A program made the translations under genes and the position numbers. A stretch of DNA of 64,000 nucleotides from the NCBI RefSeq assembly GCF_002443255.2, contig NW_019211460.1, positions 33,703,952 to 33,767,951 of the forward strand, given 5' to 3'. Source of the stretch: Varroa destructor (taxonomy: Eukaryota > Arthropoda > Arachnida > Mesostigmata > Varroidae). Below, one piece after another: positions 62,198 to 64,000 of this stretch; positions within the stretch are counted from its first letter, which is position 1, and each line of letters begins with the position of its first letter. Under the pieces are notes generated by a model that was given only the letters and a program-made list of their open reading frames with translations, was not told the origin of the DNA and ran no database searches.

Positions 62198-64000
62198 TCT
62201 ACAGGGCCCTTCGCACCACGAAAGCCACGTTCTTGTGTTAACGAACGATGTCGTTTATTTAGATTCTATGATTTAGTTGTCATGAGAAGCAAGCACCCAT
62301 AATCTCACAGAATAATCGATATATAGGGCAGTATTCTCTAATGGAATCATCGACATTTATTAGACGGATCACAAATTGTTATAGCGTACAATTTACACAA
62401 GTGTAGGAAAATTACGCTGTAAAAGTTCATTCCTTTTTATTTTACTTGGATGTAGAATAATTGTTTACATATGGCTAGTTAGTTTCGATGCACGAAACAA
62501 AATCTGAATGTTATTCTGTACTATGAAAAATCCAGCTAGCGTGCATGCAACTACTTCATGTCGAGTCGAAAGGTGACGACGTCAGTACCCGGATTAGTTA
62601 TTTTCCATATTTTTCAAGCTTTTTCGTAGACAAATCATTACAAAATGTCAGTGAAGTAATATTAGCCTCATCCGATTCATCGTCAATATGCTGCATATGG
62701 CTTCATGAGCGCTACCGTTACTAACGAGATGATCATTTTTGCCATCGGTTTTAACTTTTAGCTCTGTTATTTGCGCTCTACCGTAAACTGCCATGTTCCT
62801 TATTTTGTCGTATCTGTATTGGCTCGTGTGTTGACCTTCTGTTTGACTTCCTTGCTAGACAGCCTTTATTAATAGTTACCCGATAGTAATTGATGCTAAG
62901 GTGCATATAGTATCAGAGGATGACCGAACCAACAAGCGGGAAGCGAAAGGCGAGGGAAGATGGTCTCCATTCATACCTCTTCGCACAGAGGTCTGGGGTG
63001 CTCTCGAATTCTACATCTATATGTAGCACATGGAATTAACATTGAGTGGTTTGTAACTCCATCCGACAGCGGCGCAGACGAACGCTTGGCTAGGCAACAT
63101 CGACTTGAAGAAAGGGTGTTTGTAGACTCGTCGCTGGCTTCACTTTTGCTTTTGCAGTAGCAGCGGACGCTACTGGTCCCTGTCCTCGACGCTGCCGATC
63201 GCTTGCCCACTACCGAACATTTTCCACGTTTTTCTCACACATTGACGGCATCGGATCATGCCCAGATTTGCCCACGCTGTCTTGATTTGTGCATAATGCA
63301 TTAGCAGTTTAGCAACATGGGGCCGGAAGCCGTTCCTAGGCGTCAAACCCCCGAGATCGTCCCAAGCTGAGCTCCGAGCGACAATTGCGTTCAATGACGC
63401 GGTCGACAGAAGGTAGCGAACTAGTTCTCCATGCACAAGATAGACAAGCCATTGTTGGCACCGATATGATCGAGTGAGTGTGAATCCACTGCGGAAAAAC
63501 GGAGATGCGCAGTGAGCAGAAGAAAGTTGTACATCCGGATTTACGCCGATAAGAGTTATTCTCTTCGGTGATCCCTAAGGACAATTAGTAGTAGAAAGAA
63601 AGAACGACTAAGTGAGCTATTTAAAGAGGCACCGGTTACAAAATTCATATATACAAAAGATAAAGATACTACTTCATTAGAAAAGCTGCTCTAAAGATTA
63701 CAAGTATAGTGCTCCAACGCCTTCATTTACTTGCTTTTGGCTGGAGCAGACAGCATGTTACAAATCGGCGAAGGTCGACAGAGCAGTTGTTCCAAGAACA
63801 GGTTATCAAAGATTGCTGATCGACGGCGAAATCGCGGCGGACATACGTACAATAAAGTTCCAGATGCATCCGGAACCATTTTTCCGATCTAAATTCTTGA
63901 GTCTGAGCCGTACCATGCTTATATATATACATATATACTTTCTAAGCTCCCGTCCTCTTATCATCTATCGACGAATATATATGGGAAGAACGTTCGCTGC
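62198..64000. other. Downstream region, possible alternative last exon; otherwise unresolved
   Basis: It contains the alternative 3' acceptors of the main gene (62858, 62916). A GC-richer patch at 62.95-63.5 kb is open on both strands (+ 62960-63160; minus 62971-63210 and 63170-63436) without decisive splice edges. No consensus polyadenylation signal close to 62197 was noticed. The last 400 bases are AT-rich with a short interrupted TA run near 63920-63936. Confidence 0.4.

Overview
The window looks like metazoan nuclear DNA, most likely arthropod. Only one gene is well supported, its introns are very large, TA/CA/TG/CTG microsatellites are scattered throughout, and there are no operons, ribosome-binding sites or rRNA/tRNA clusters. 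The species cannot be fixed from the sequence; a mite or tick would fit the mix of AT-rich non-coding DNA with GC-richer islands, but that is inference.

The main gene lies on the + strand from about 36.7 kb to at least 62.2 kb. A possible leader (from 36658, with a probable 68-nt intron) leads into a long Ala/Thr/Ser- and Arg-rich open frame (36872 or 37016 to 38402). A 17.7-kb intron separates it from exon 2 (56127-56332) and a 5.7-kb intron from exon 3 (62006-62197). All junctions are GT..AG and keep frame. The product is a two-pass (hairpin) membrane protein with a low-complexity basic N-terminal region and a tyrosine-containing C-terminal tail. I do not recognise the family. The true start codon is unresolved, and the 3' end has several possible terminations.

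At lower confidence, a GC-richer island at 13.7-17.0 kb (+ strand) holds several exon-like frames. One could encode a small secreted cysteine-rich peptide (14949-15351), and one is a pair of splice-compatible acidic coiled-coil exons (16528-17005). Further exon-like frames lie at 1.9 kb, 23.9 kb, 26.0 kb and 25.3-25.7 kb (minus strand), and inside the big intron at 43.6 and 52.9 kb. These rest only on open frames and splice-like sites. GC-rich stretches here are often open in several frames on both strands, so such calls are fragile.

The rest is AT-rich intergenic or intronic DNA. It contains microsatellites, a 77-bp diverged dispersed repeat present twice (28.1 and 29.1 kb), several perfect hairpins (35.3, 35.6, 44.7, 60.6 kb), a 16-bp palindrome (19.5 kb), and a purine-biased tract at 9.1-10.6 kb with a recurring AACGG motif. 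No CRISPR array, intact transposon or convincing RNA gene was seen.
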